From positions 51,974,672 to 52,038,671 of the forward strand of contig JAJLRJ010000001.1 of assembly GCA_024195265.1 (NCBI GenBank): 64,000 nucleotides of DNA. The letters are read 5' to 3'. The position numbers and the translations under genes were made by a program. The number at the start of each line of letters is the position of its first letter. Position 1 is the stretch's first letter. The notes under the pieces are model-generated. The model was given only the letters and a program-made list of their open reading frames with translations. It was not told the DNA's origin and ran no database searches. Of this stretch, positions 44,590 through 55,870 are shown piece by piece. This DNA is from Dendrophyllia cribrosa. Taxonomy: Eukaryota; Cnidaria; Anthozoa; Scleractinia; Dendrophylliidae.

Positions 44590-44713
44590 GAACTTTTTTC
44601 AGGTTGCCGCTTTTTCTGCGCTCTCTGCGATCCGCAGTTCACATAAATGATTTTCATATATTCATATTCATGATTGTATGTTGAAGCTCAGGAAATTAAC
44701 AAAAAAATATATA

Positions 44714-45089
44714 CCGTGTGGCACTAAATTTTTGCGGGTTCTAATTTTTGCAGAGTTTTTCACGATCCGCAAAAAAATAGTTCCCGCAAAAATGTTCTCC
44801 GCAAAAATTTACTCCACTGTCGAAATTACATACAAACATCACTTTTTACGTATTGTAAAATCGTGTCGGTGCCCATTAATATAAAACTTCTCTTTCGTTC
44901 AGATATAATTATAATAGAATGACACTGATAAACGTGTTTCACATCTGCATGTTGCAATTGTTTCACCCGTATAACTAATTCCCAGTGCCAAAACACAGTC
45001 TTTCCAAATCGCAAAAATTAGTTCGCGCAAAACACAAACAATTGCCCATACGCAAAATTAAACTTCCGCAAAAATTTAGTGCCACATGG
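44714..45089. mobile_element. 376-bp MITE with TA target (Tc1/mariner-like)
   Basis: Ends CCGTGTGGCACTAAATTTTT and ...AAAAATTTAGTGCCACATGG are inverted and flanked by TA. The interior has several GCAAAAATT(T/A) words. Confidence 0.8.
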
Positions 45090-45675
45090 TATTTTAAAGT
45101 ATTTTTTATTACAAGATTTCTTTTATTTTGAAGCATATCTATATATTTTTATTGCGACCAACGCTTAAAAAAATCCACTCCCCTAGTACATTACTTTCGT
45201 CTGTTGATTCATGCAGAATAATGTCGAAAACTAAACGTGCATAATTTCGCATTCTAAACACGTTTGCAACAAATTCGGTGGCTTTTATCTTCCTTGTACT
45301 GAAATTACAAGCGATTACTGGGTTAATACTCGTTATATCCTCCCCGATTACGAAAAATAGCGCACAGGCTCCTCTTACTTTCGGATCGAAACGATTTAAA
45401 TCTTTGGGCAAACATGGTTAGGTGGACAATTTCCAAAATTTTAGTTAAAGCGTAAAGGATTTGTTGTTAACAAATTTGGTTTTGTTTTTATGAAAAGACA
45501 GTTAAATTCACATTCGAAAGCTTCAAACTAGTTAGAACGTACTCTTTCATTTAAGGTCTTTACATGTGAAACGGTGTTCTTAAAAACAAAATTAACCAAT
45601 GATAAATCAAAGGCTCCTATGAGCCAACCCGTGAATACGAAACGCTCTAAATAAAAGATTCTGCACACTTTCTGA

Positions 45676-45930
45676 CCCTCCCCTCTTTAACGGCGTTTTG
45701 ATCCACCAACCTCCACCCCCTGCGTCCAACTCCCCACCCTCCCCTCCTTGCAGCGCCGTCCCCATGGGAAAGGCAGGTGACCATTACATATCGCGGCCCT
45801 AGTTTTCACCGACCGTCCCCTCTCATTGGCGTTTTGCTTGACCGACCCCCACACACTGCGTCCAAATCCCCGTCCTCCCCTCCCTTCAACCCCGTCCTCA
45901 TGGGTAAGGTAGGTGACCATTACATAACTA
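45676..45930. repeat. Two tandem copies of a ~130-bp unit
   Basis: Both copies run from CCTCCCCTC(T/C)... GGCGTTTTG through CTGCGTCCAA and CCCATGGG / CTCATGGG to GGTGACCATTACATA. Divergence is about 15 percent. Confidence 0.75.
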
Positions 45931-46067
45931 AGTAACATTCTAAGATATCCAAAAGCCTCCATTGGTTTCCACATCGAATGAACCACTTCTCTCATTTAAA
46001 CACCCTCCAGTCAAACACCCATGGCCATTGTTTAATTTTCAGTAAAATTAAAGTGCATTAAATGCCT

Positions 46068-46462
46068 CGGGGGTTCATGGGGGACCGTGCAGTTATTTGA
46101 CGAAAAAAAAAAAATTCTAGGTGCCTAGCGCCTGATTTACCTTTCAGCCTAAAATGCATCGGGGATTCATTGGGAGAGAATTTGTATTCAGACCATGCAG
46201 TTATTTGACGAATAAAATATTTTCTAGGTGCCTAGCGCCTGATTTACCTTTTAGCCTAAAATGGCTCGGGGGGTTCATGGGGAGGGAATTTGTATTCAGA
46301 CCATGCAGTTATTTGACGAATAAAATATTTTCTAGGTGCCTAGCGCCTGATTTACCTTTTAGCCTAAAATGGCTCGGGGGGTTCATGGGGAGGGAATTTG
46401 TATTCAGACCATGCAGTTATTTGACGAATATAACATTTTCTAGGTGCCTGGTTTACCTTTTG
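46068..46462. repeat. 108-bp tandem repeat, about 3.6 copies
   Basis: Unit GGGTTCATGGGGAGGGAATT ... ATTTGACGAATAAAATATTT ... CTAGCGCCTGATTTACCTTT. The length is a multiple of three, so a 107-residue repeated frame (36-residue unit GGFMGREFVF...) is open on plus; there is no sign that it is a gene. Confidence 0.85.
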
Positions 46463-46618
46463 GCCTTGATGTTTTGAATTAATCTTACCTCAAGGCAACT
46501 AAGTTTACAATAAATTCGGCCCTTTGCGTTTCTTTGAAGAAATGAAGTATCCTAGTTTTATAATTTACTCGAAGTAGCTTGTGCTAGCCATGACACCTGT
46601 CAATCGACAAAGCATATA

Positions 46619-46928
46619 CAGGGTTCGTACGGTCATGGAAAAACCTGGAAAGTCATGGAATTGTATAATTTAATTTCCAGGCCTGGAAAGTCATGGAATT
46701 TAAGTGTGGGTCATGGAAAGTCATGGAAAATTATGTTCATGGTACAAAATCACTAAAGCAGCATACGTTGTGGAAATAATAAGGCAAGATGAAAAATTAA
46801 AAAATCATCGTTTTGATAAAATTTTGAAAACAACTGTTGAAATCTTGGTCATGAAAAATTTGAAAAGGTCATGGAAAAGGTCATGGAAAGTCATGGAATT
46901 TTAAAATCTGAAAAGAGTACGAACCCTG
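46619..46928. mobile_element. 310-bp MITE, CAGGGTTCGTAC family
   Basis: Short inverted ends CAGGGTTCGTAC / GTACGAACCCTG, typical of hAT-like or related elements. The interior has at least seven TCATGGAAA words. The target duplication is unclear (ATA on both sides). Confidence 0.7.
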
Positions 46929-47239
46929 ATATAGCCCATGCACGCCATCCAAACTGTAGCCAGACTCGGCTGCAGATAGTGAAATTTCATATTGAGGAAA
47001 ATGGGTGCGTATTGCACTTAAAGATCTCGTTGCGTACGCTTGAAGCTCTCGTCCGACAACCTAAATTGAAATTATAGCTGTATGTCGCCATGACATTTTT
47101 CGAGCTATACCGTACCTGCAACAAAAATAAACTAATATAAGAAGCATAATTGGTTGAAGGACCAATACAAGACAACAGTCACAAACGATTGTATTTAACA
47201 TGTAAACTAGTTTTTATTTATTTATTTTTACTTTCATGT

Positions 47240-47440
47240 TTTCTCTATAATTTTATTGCGTCGACGAAGGAGACGCTTCCTAATCTTGTCGGCTAGGCGA
47301 AACGAATCGAGAAAAGTGTCGGTACCAAATCTGCGCCATCTTGGAACGTCACAATAGTATCCAGCATGCTTAGCGCGTAGTCTAGGCGGAACGAATCGAG
47401 AAAAGTGTCGGTACTAAATCTGCGCCATCTTGATTAAACA
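47240..47440. repeat. Direct repeat pair
   Basis: GAACGAATCGAGAAAAGTGT CGGTA(C/T) ... CTGCGCCATCTTG occurs at about 47297 and 47391, spacing roughly 95 bp. Confidence 0.65.
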
Positions 47441-47585
47441 TATGCTGAATGACCTGAATGCTTCCAGACATTAAAGTATATCTACATTTATTTAGTCGGT
47501 AAAATCCTTGCGAATATCACACCAAGTACTGAGGCGTATCATTTCAGAATCGGAGAAATATAAACCGAAATGAAATCAAGACAAG

Positions 47586-47734
47586 TATAGGTGGTTTTCA
47601 TGTTACGTCATCGCCGCCATGCTGGTGGACATAAACAATAGTTCTCTCATTAGCTCCTTTTGTTCGTCCACCAGCATTTGTTCGTTTCACTATTGTTATC
47701 TATGTCTCTAGAGATCGATTGCAAACCACCTATA
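47586..47734. mobile_element. 149-bp foldback MITE
   Basis: Ends TATAGGTGGTTTTCA and TGCAAACCACCTATA are inverted, with further inner pairing (CTGGTGGAC / GTCCACCAG). Confidence 0.65.
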
Positions 47735-47992
47735 CTATTTATGTCGGAAAAATCTGAGACCTTTCGGAGTACACAGCACGGCAGAATTGAAGGATTTTGC
47801 CCGATTCCACGGCGATAGCGTGAATTTGTTTGACGTCGGCCCGACGTTTTTGCCTGCGTGACATATCTCATGAAATTAGCCCCTTTCAACAGTGGGTGAA
47901 ACTGTGGTACTAAAGTAGGTCAAGACGAGGTGCTACGGTATAAGGAGACGCACTATAATCTATGATTACTGCTAGCTAGTTACTAGCAGTAA

Positions 47993-49236
47993 TTGCGTTC
48001 GTCTGCGAACGCGATCCTAATTTCGTGTTGAATGTCCTGTATCATGTGTTGGGTGTCCTGTGCAATTTCCTAGCGGAAAAAATTGAGATTTTTTTTCATG
48101 CTTGTTCATCCGATTAGCCCCCCCCCCCCCCCCCCCCCCCCCAAGATTCTTTTGTGTTTTTCAGGGGCAAATTCACGGGCGGGAACTGGTATCTACTTTG
48201 GCCTCGTTGTCATAGAGTTTGCTGCCGATCGGAGAAGGACGCTTTCGCTTCGCTTATTAATCTGCGGCGCATAAAAGCAACTTTACGCTTTTCAACGGCC
48301 GGAAAAAAGTTGAGAATTGACCGATTTTTATCACATAGCAAGTGAAATGAAGCCTGGTAGAGGTTTTACGGCAAAATCAACCACGGACATTTCAGGGTCT
48401 GTTTACGAACGCTGTCGATCCGCGTCGATCTCTACACAATTCATCGGTCTTTGTCATACGGCAAGTGAAATAATGGTTGGCTGCGATTTTTTTTCTTTGA
48501 ATCCAACAATTCTTCCCCGTAACTTATGCCCGCATGTTTTTTCTCGCTGTTGTTGCTGTTTTTCATCAACCTCGTTCCCAGGACCTTTACCCTGGCTTGG
48601 GGGCGGGGCGGGCCCCGCCCCCAAGTAAAGGTCCTGGGAACGAGGTTGGTTTTTCATGTATTAAAAATATAGACGGCTGCATCACGGTGTTCCTTTGTTT
48701 GCTTATCTTATCATTGCTATTTTACTAAATAACATTCGATTTCTTTATGATTTTGTTTAGTTTTATTGTTTATCGTGTAAGCTTATGTTTGAATCACATC
48801 CTGTCAAATATTCAATGTTATTCGCTTGATATATTTGCATGTACTGCAGATACTGTATGTAAATGTCAACAAAAAGTAACGCAAATGTCACGCTGTTTCT
48901 TCCTTGTCACCGCAAAATGTTTGCGAGTTTCTTGCACTCTCAAGTGGTGGTGAGCAAAAACATTTAGCATGGTGTGAATCGACATCTATACTGCTTCTTT
49001 CAATTCAGCTTTTAACGAACATGTCGAACGCACTCTTAATCTCTGATTATTACTAGTCACAGATTATGGAGACGCGTTCGAAGGAATTTCCGGCGGAAAT
49101 GAGTCCCTGAAAAAAGACAATAGGGGCGGCCATTTGGAAGACCGGCAACCAAAAAATCTCAAATTTTGCTGCACATAAACCACAGGACAACCAACACGAA
49201 ATTAGGATTGCGTTCTTCGAACGCGATTAGGCTGTG
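47993..49236. mobile_element. TIR-like element of about 1.2 kb
   Basis: The blocks GCGTTCGTCTGCGAACGCGATCC..TTTCGTGTTG (left) and CAACACGAAATTAGGATTGC (right) are inverted. Contains a poly-C run (48118-48142) and the 82-bp element at 48567. Exact ends uncertain. Confidence 0.5.
48567..48648. mobile_element. 82-bp minimal palindromic MITE, CAACCTCG family, 9-bp target duplication
   Basis: CAACCTCGTTCCCAGGACCT followed by TTACC and its inverse form almost the whole element around a G/C-only centre (GGGGGCGGGG..CCCCGCCCCC). The flanks GTTTTTCAT (48558-48566, 48649-48657) are a perfect 9-bp duplication. Confidence 0.9.
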
Positions 49237-49374
49237 ACGTCATTTTACCTTATAAGGGAAAGAGAACACGCAAACTATCCCAGCGAAATACACAGTAGAT
49301 TGCCGCGTATTACACCTTAGCATCCCGTTTTAAGACATAAGACACACCGATACGCCTCTCCGTTGCTCAGGAGA

Positions 49375-49760
49375 TCCTGGATGTCAAAGATCCGCCTTGA
49401 TTGGACAAAACGTTTTTCACCTCCAATCGGTCAATTCAAGGACGATCAAGATAACGATATTCGGATTGAACGCCTCAAAGAACGGTACGCTGAGATATTC
49501 AAGCCCGAACTGTGAACTGTTAAAGGTGTTACAGCTAAGTTGCACCTGAAAGAAAAACGCAACATCAGTATTTCAGAGGGCGCGCCCTGTACCCTACGCA
49601 TTGTACTTTCCCTAGATGGGGAAGTAAAAGAGTCAAGCCAGTAAAAGTTAGTGATTGGGCCACATCCATTGCTTGCGTTCCGAAAACCGACGGGTCGGTA
49701 CGTGTTTGAGGCACTTTAGAATATCGCTTGATGGCCGTGGCTCAAATGGGTTTTTACCCC
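49375..49760 (+). pseudogene. Decayed Ty3/gypsy pol fragment
   Basis: Broken frames read IRLDWTKRF, then ERLKERYAEIFKPEL*TVKG, then after shifts VSDWATSIACVPKTDGSVRV, the protease-RT linker and first RT blocks of a gypsy element different from the one at 12756. Several stops; truncated at the right by the element at 49781. Confidence 0.75.
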
Positions 49761-49780
49761 TAAGTGGTACCAATTCTAAA

Positions 49781-51047
49781 GGTCCTGTCACACTATTGCG
49801 TATTAAAGAAACGTATGAATTGCGTATGAAAATTCATAAAATAATTTTCATACGCACAAAATTCCCTTGAAAATACAACGTATGACCAGCGTACCTGACT
49901 TATGAGTAACGTACCTCTGGCGTAACTCTCGCGTATTCAGCGTATGCCTAGCGTATGTTTAGCGTATAAACCATACGTCCGAATACAGTCAAACCTGTAT
50001 ATAACGGTCACCCTTGGGAAATGGCCAGGTGACCGTTATATACAGGGTGACCGCTATATACAGGTTTCCTTTAAACTCTACTGGAAGTTAATGAATAACG
50101 TTTTTATATGGAAATAATCAATAAATTTACATTTTATTGACAACAACAATTAACAGCAACGTTCAAAATACGAGTTAAAGGCCCCTAAAATGTCCGTGGA
50201 AGAAAATAAAAATAATAAAGAGATTAAATTTCTGATAGAAGACCATAGAAGAGGAATTTGACGCGGAGCGCTCTCATGGTCTATAAAACAACAGCTGTCA
50301 ACTTGACAAGTATAGTGTAATTATCAAGGAACTACGCAGAATTCGAAAGTGAATATAGTTTGGTACGGAAAATACGGGTGTTAGTTCGAAGAAAGAAACT
50401 ACTGTATTGTTTGAAAGCGATATGACCCGCTTCCGAGAGCAGAACATCGGCACTTTTGTTGCTGTCTGTCGCAACCATGTGTTGGACGCAGGCGATGACG
50501 TGTATTTGACATGTATTTGAAGTTGTACTTCGTATAATATTTGTATTTGTGTGCGACCCCTGCCCTGGTAGCTACAATTTAATGAGCTGTTGAATAAAGC
50601 TTGTCATGATTGGCTAATGGTTTGATCGTAATCAAATTTGGTGACCGTTATGTACAGGTGAAAAATAATGAAATTGTGGATTCGGGAAGTCTAAAGGGTG
50701 ACCGCGTCCGTTATATACAGGTGACCGCTTTATACAGGTAAACTTTACAGTAAATATAAGGCACGATTTTCGGGAAGTTGTTCGGTGACCGTTATATACA
50801 GGGTGACCGCTATATACAGGGCCGTTATATACCGGTTTGACTGTACGCACAAAATTTTTAAGCATGCTTGAAAAAAATTTTCTGCCTCGCCGTATGCCAG
50901 CGTATGCCACCTTATACGACCCTGCTTGAAACGTATACAACCTATGCCCAACGTACCCCTAGCGTATGTCAGCGTATAGCAGCATATAAGTGATATTTTT
51001 CATACGCTGGCATACGCTAGTACGATACGCTATAGTGTGACAGGGCC
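49781..51047. mobile_element. TIR element with GCGTATG subterminal repeats (host of a nested Tc1-like MITE)
   Basis: Ends GGTCCTGTCACACTATTGCG and ...TATAGTGTGACAGGGCC are inverted. Both termini carry many (G)CGTATG words. A TAA/ATAA-like target suggests Harbinger, but this is not clean. About 410 bp without the insert. Confidence 0.75.
49986..50843. mobile_element. 858-bp Tc1/mariner-like MITE nested in the 49781 element
   Basis: Ends CAGTCAAACCTGTATATAAC and ...ATACCGGTTTGACTG are inverted, flanked by TA. Subterminal GTGACCGTTATATACAGG(G) words repeat five or more times on both sides. Confidence 0.88.
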
Positions 51048-52030
51048 ATAAAACATGAATGACACAGCAATAAAAACCATCCAGTTGACTGACAGATAGT
51101 TCTTGTCATATTGTTTTGTCTCAATACCCTAAAATGTGCCGCGATAATTCTAACGGTGGTCATCTTAGATTTTAGCACCCTATGCGTTGCCAATCTACAA
51201 ATTTTGACCCCTAGGCCTTAAGGGTACGACGAGCACCCCCGTCATTTTGTATATGGGAGTCCCCCGCCCCCCGGGGGTGGGTTAAAGTGCTAGTTCGATG
51301 AAAATTTACCTCTTTCTTTTGGCTATTTTTTGACTTAGAATACTTATTGGATTTGAAACTAAATGCATGTAAACACAAGTTTTGGAATCTTGCAGATGAA
51401 GATCTTTTTGTCGTAAACGCTGTTGTAATTAACGCTTCTACTGAATTTTGAAGTTGACGTTTTGGAGACAGTTAGCACATTCACACGAGGAAAATGACTC
51501 TTTTATGTCAAGTTCATCGAGAACTGTTGTAATGGGAAAGTTAATCAACATTTTGCCGTTTAGGCTCTTTTGGAGGTTGGTGTTATTGATTGTGTATTTG
51601 GTATCCTATCATTCTCTGGTGCATGTATTTACATGATGCGTTTTTTTGCGCTCCTTTTCCACTGTCTTCGCCAAATACTCAGCGCCATAAAGTCCAGCTC
51701 GACGTAAATATAGTGATTGGAAAACTGACAATCATGATATCTTCTCATAGTATGGTACTCGTTGTTTAGAGATCAGAATATGACTTACGATTAGTAATAG
51801 ATTACAGCAAAGTGCAGGCGAACATGGAAACAAGAGGCTCGTGTCGTCAAAGATGGCTCCATATTCCTTTGACGAAATTCCTTTGACAAAAATCTGCTAG
51901 CAATATGAAAGTGCTTCGAGAAAAATATTAAAGATGTCAATTTTTTTATTTTATCAGAGTTAATTTTTTTTTTTACAATCAGAAACACACTTTCTGCATT
52001 GTTACTATCGGCACAAAGCTATCATTAAAA
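51048..52030. other. Region downstream of the membrane-protein gene
   Basis: No coding exon seen. A block at 51780-51842 (TTACGATTAGTAATAGATTA ... GGAAACAAGAGGCTCG) recurs at 58419-58474, so part of this is a dispersed repeat that ends close to the 3' end of the gene. Confidence 0.45.
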
Positions 52031-53679
52031 TTAAGGATGACTAAACGGCATTTCACAGTAGTCTTTAGTGTTGGTAAATCGTCCCTGTATAGCTATCAAC
52101 AGGCTTGTACTCGTCCAAACAGCTATCGGCAATGCGTTTATTATTGCCACCGTTAAGTGCCTTTTCCACTGCCTTCGCCAAACAGCCATGACTGGCCTAT
52201 TCTGATAGCGAGTCTCAATAGCTATAGACACACTCGCGAAGAACCACTCAATTACCAGTGGAACTGATGTGGTGATCGCGAACGACTGAAGCAACGCTAG
52301 AACTGTTTTATTGTCTGTGTAAAAGTATTCATGCAAATGGAGGAAAGCATTCACAGAAATAATAGCGCTTGCCTCATACAGCATACTCATTATAGCGATA
52401 TCAGTTGCGAGCCTTTCGCGACAGAGCTACAATACTACTCTTCGCGACGAGGAGAGCGAAAATACCCCCAGGGGACTCGTCTTCTTTCACAAATTTGATG
52501 ACATATGTAATCTACCAAAACTACGGCACTTCGTTCTATGACCTCTGCAATTCCATGCATTATTCCGATGAAAGCGATCATTACCAAATTATCAAGGTCC
52601 GCTTGCAAAAGTCTTAACATCACAGCCGATCCACAATACAGAGGAACCAGTAGCACAAATGATGTTCCTGGATGACTTATTCTCCAAAGCCGCTGAATAC
52701 AAAGGCGGGAAACGCCTTTAAAAGCAACAGAGATTAGAGGGGTGAACATTGCAATATAGATTTTATCATGTTTTTGGTACTCTGGGTAAATGAAATAGGC
52801 CATCAAAATGCCCACGACAGGAGTAATAACACACACAGTTATCATCAGTAGAAACAGCTTGAGTTTCTTTTTTTCAGAGCCTGATGAAAAATGTCTTGCG
52901 AGAACCCACGTCTGTACGCAGATGCCAAGAGCGAACAATGCGTTTTCAGGGACTTTTAGCGCGTATGTTAATCTTGAGTCAGAAATGCCGAAGACTTGAA
53001 GGACCGAACGATACAGCGAATTGAGAACAAAGCAAATGAGTGATGCGAGAAGAAGAATGCGTTTCAATCCCTTGATTTGATGTGGCTGAAAATGAAAGAG
53101 AATATTAAAGAAAAACCAAACATGACTAAACACCAACGCTCTAATCTCAGAAATGGTTTGAGACCATTGTATGTTCATTGGGATAGATTCCTTTCGACGA
53201 GACAAACAATTAAGAATAGCTTGATAGTTCAAATAATACACGAGGATAAAAACAGTTCCAACAATAGTCGCACTAAAAATAGAAATTAAAAATCCAAAGT
53301 ATAGTGAACACCAAATTGAACGTGTTATGGATGGTCTAAGTCTTTTCCAAGCCATCGCTCTTTGACTATTTTCTGTTTCTTTGGGTGTATCTTCGCTGTC
53401 CTCTGGCGAGCACGCGTTTATAATCCTTACTTGAACGTTATTAAACGGCAAATATCCAGTACTTGTTATTTCTCTGTCGCCGTATTCTTGGAAAATAACC
53501 TCGTCAACAGGTTGACAGTTCCACTCCAAGCTTGTACTTTCTAAAGGACTGAAACCGAACGACTCTGAATTAAACTCAGCTTCGTTGGGGTTGAAATGTT
53601 CGGCCCCACTGCGCGTCAAGCTAAACACGATACCACCACACACTTCACCTACAGCACTGCCAACCATTCTCGATTGCAA
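52031..53679 (-). CDS. Multi-pass membrane protein, frame broken by a 26-nt insertion
   Basis: A single-exon frame from the ATG at 53679 gives 414 residues: a ~125-residue soluble acidic N-terminus, then about eight hydrophobic segments, ending SPRREE* at 52435. A second frame continues at 52414 as RLATDIAIMSMLYEASAI with three more membrane segments and a stop at 52031. Two copies of the 8-mer TTCGCGAC (52415-52422, 52441-52448) lie 26 nt apart at the junction. Deleting one 26-nt unit joins both frames (SPRRE|RLATD) into about 540 residues with about 11 membrane spans. I associate this architecture with an uncharacterised cnidarian membrane-protein family but cannot name it. Probably a recent pseudogene, or a truncated protein of 414 residues; a sequencing artefact is possible. 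Confidence 0.72.
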
Positions 53680-53744
53680 ATCAGAATAGCTGTGTATGAA
53701 ATTAAAGGCAGCTCACGGCTTAGCGTTATTGTGGTTTGTCTTAA

Positions 53745-54432
53745 GGTGGCCGAATACAGTTTTGAGGGACAATAAATTTCCTTACGCGCGCGTGTGACGC
53801 AAGCAATACGGCGCGAGCAAACAACAACGAAGCTCTGATCTCGTGCACGCAGTTAGTAATGCGCGAGCAGCCGCGCGCGCAGATAAGTGAATGGCCGTGG
53901 TGTACGCAGTACTGCGCATGCTCGGAGATCGTACTAAACGTTTTTTTGATCGTGAATTTCTCGAAATCTAGCCGTACGACTTATGCTCAATTTTTGATAT
54001 TTTTAAATATACATCAACATCGATCTGCAGACAATTTTTTTTCAAAATCTGTAAGACAGATTTTAAAATATTTTTCGAAATTCCTATTTTTGATATTTTC
54101 GTTGATATGCGAAAAACTCTCTTACAGATTTTTGTTTTAACTTGTAAGAACGTTTTTTTTTTATCCAAAGTTTAAATGGTAAGATTTTGAGGTAGGGTCG
54201 TACGGGTGATTTTTGAGTAAAACGTCCTCATAGAATTAGAACCCAGTCTTCTGACAACCACTCGTTCGCTTGTTTTAAGCGACTTCTAACCAGAGGATGG
54301 TGAAATCACAAACACCCACTGTCTTGTACGATGGTTTTGACTTTGTAATTGTTGCTTGTTCCCACAAATGGTCACCTGTGATCGATATTATCGGAAGCAT
54401 CTGGTGACCCCTATAAACTGTAGTAAGCCACC
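53745..54432. mobile_element. 688-bp TTAA MITE (GGTGGC family)
   Basis: Inverted ends GGTGGCCGAATACAGTTT / ...AAACTGTAGTAAGCCACC with TTAA at both flanks (53741, 54433). Starts 65 bp upstream of the membrane-protein start codon, so it may have replaced the promoter. Confidence 0.8.
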
Positions 54433-54464
54433 TTAATTATTAAGTGGTAAGTTGTAAAGTCTTC

Positions 54465-54665
54465 AGGCTCCCTGGTGTAACTCAGATAAAGCTGGCGTTT
54501 TAAAATTTGCGATGGTCTTAAGTAGAGGAATAAACGCGGAAGTGTGGTTTGAAATTTGATATCTTATCGAAATATTTTCTTGCTATCTTTAGCCATCGTT
54601 TTAGCAAAACATATTTGTTTAGTTATTCAGGAAGAAATAACAAGTTGACACGAGATATAAATGAA
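54465..54665. repeat. Direct repeat, copy 1 (see 55580-55780)
   Basis: CAGGCTCC(C)TGGTGTAACTCAG ... TTGACACGAGATATAAATGA, about 200 bp, matches 55580-55780 in the same orientation at roughly 85-90 percent. Confidence 0.8.
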
Positions 54666-54724
54666 CAATACAGCCGCTTGCTTATTTGCTATGGAATTGG
54701 ACCTAATGTTTTAAAACAACTTAA

Positions 54725-55284
54725 GGTGGCTCCATTTAGTTTTTTGGCGCGCAAGACTGGGCTCGAAAATGGTGCGAACGTGTGCTTATTCATTTTTATA
54801 ACGTCACGAAAATAAAGAGGTTTTTATGATAGCTGAAACGTTTATTGCGCTCGGTTCGCGCAGTAAATTTTTATAAAAATTGGCAAATTTGTAGGATTTT
54901 CTTGGTTCGTGATAAAAAAAAGACAACAATTTTTGTACACACACAAACCCAATAAACTAAAAAACGAAAAGTGAATAAATTGCCGAAAATTATGTACCGA
55001 TTTTCTTTATGGCTTTGTCAGATGAGACTTACTGAACGCTTATTCTGTTTCACCAAAAATCGTGAATATTTACCTTGTAAAAAACGAGAAAAGCCTTGAA
55101 CAACAAGCCCAACAACTCAATCAGTGGTTGCCATTGTAACGAGACAAGACTGTCAAAGTAGATTTCTCCGTAAAGGCCGAAGAAAGCCATGTATGTGTAT
55201 AATATGCCTAGTATCGCGACACAAAACTTTAAAAGACAGCAATATTTTATTTGGAAGACTGGCCAATAACTATAGTGAGCTACC
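54725..55284. mobile_element. 560-bp TTAA MITE (GGTGGC family), second copy
   Basis: Ends GGTGGCTCCATTTAGTTT and ...ACTATAGTGAGCTACC with TTAA at both sides (54721, 55285). Same family as 53745-54432 by end sequence. Confidence 0.7.
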
Positions 55285-55579
55285 TTAAAATTTGTGGACC
55301 AAACCTACATAAGTTAACAAACAGATACACCGGTTAAACTTCAGTCCTATATTTGGATAATTCGCAATCATCACCAATATTTAGATCAATAGTTTGTCGG
55401 TTCTATTGATGTCCATTGCCATGAATACTAGATTTAAACAATTTAATATCGGGGTAGTATGTTTCGATGCACGAGGAACTATATATAATTGCTTTTGACT
55501 AGAAATTGATGAGCCTTGAGAATTCTAACTGAGAATTTTCTCAAAACAAGCTAATTTCTAGGTATAATAGACTTTAAGT

Positions 55580-55776
55580 CAGGCTCCTGGTGTAACTCAG
55601 ATAAAGCTGTGGTTTTAAAATTTGCGATGATCTTAAGAAGAGGAAGAAACGCGGAAGTGATTTGACAGAATTTGACATCTCATCGAAATATTTTCTTGCT
55701 ATCTTTAGCTATCGTTTGAGCAAAACATATATAACTAGTTAATCAGGAAGCAATAAGTTGACACGAGATATAAATG

Positions 55777-55780
<4 letters not shown>
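55580..55780. repeat. Direct repeat, copy 2 (see 54465-54665)
   Basis: Second copy, ending directly in an (AT)n run. A further block (GTTTCGATGCACGAGGAACT at 55460; GTTTCGGAGCACGAGGAACT at 56272) is also duplicated across the hammerhead cluster. Confidence 0.8.

Positions 55781-55812
<32 letters not shown>
55777..55812. repeat. (AT)n microsatellite
   Basis: Pure AT alternation. Similar runs lie at 55957-56002 and 56241-56272 and separate the hammerhead motifs. Confidence 0.9.
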
Positions 55813-55815
<3 letters not shown>

Positions 55816-55870
55816 TAATAAACTGGTTTAAGACTTCAGAGGTAGTTCATCGTTTTATTACTACAGCTCT

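Larger units (their letters stand above)
44186..44606. repeat. 421-bp palindrome with tRNA-like ends
   Basis: Two inverted arms of about 200 bp meet near 44396. Each outer end is a tRNA-like sequence with its 3' side facing outwards, followed by GGCAACCTGAAAAAA-type tails. Inner arms share CACTCATGTTTCATCCGCAG and ACGAACTCACAATTGAC. Confidence 0.8.
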
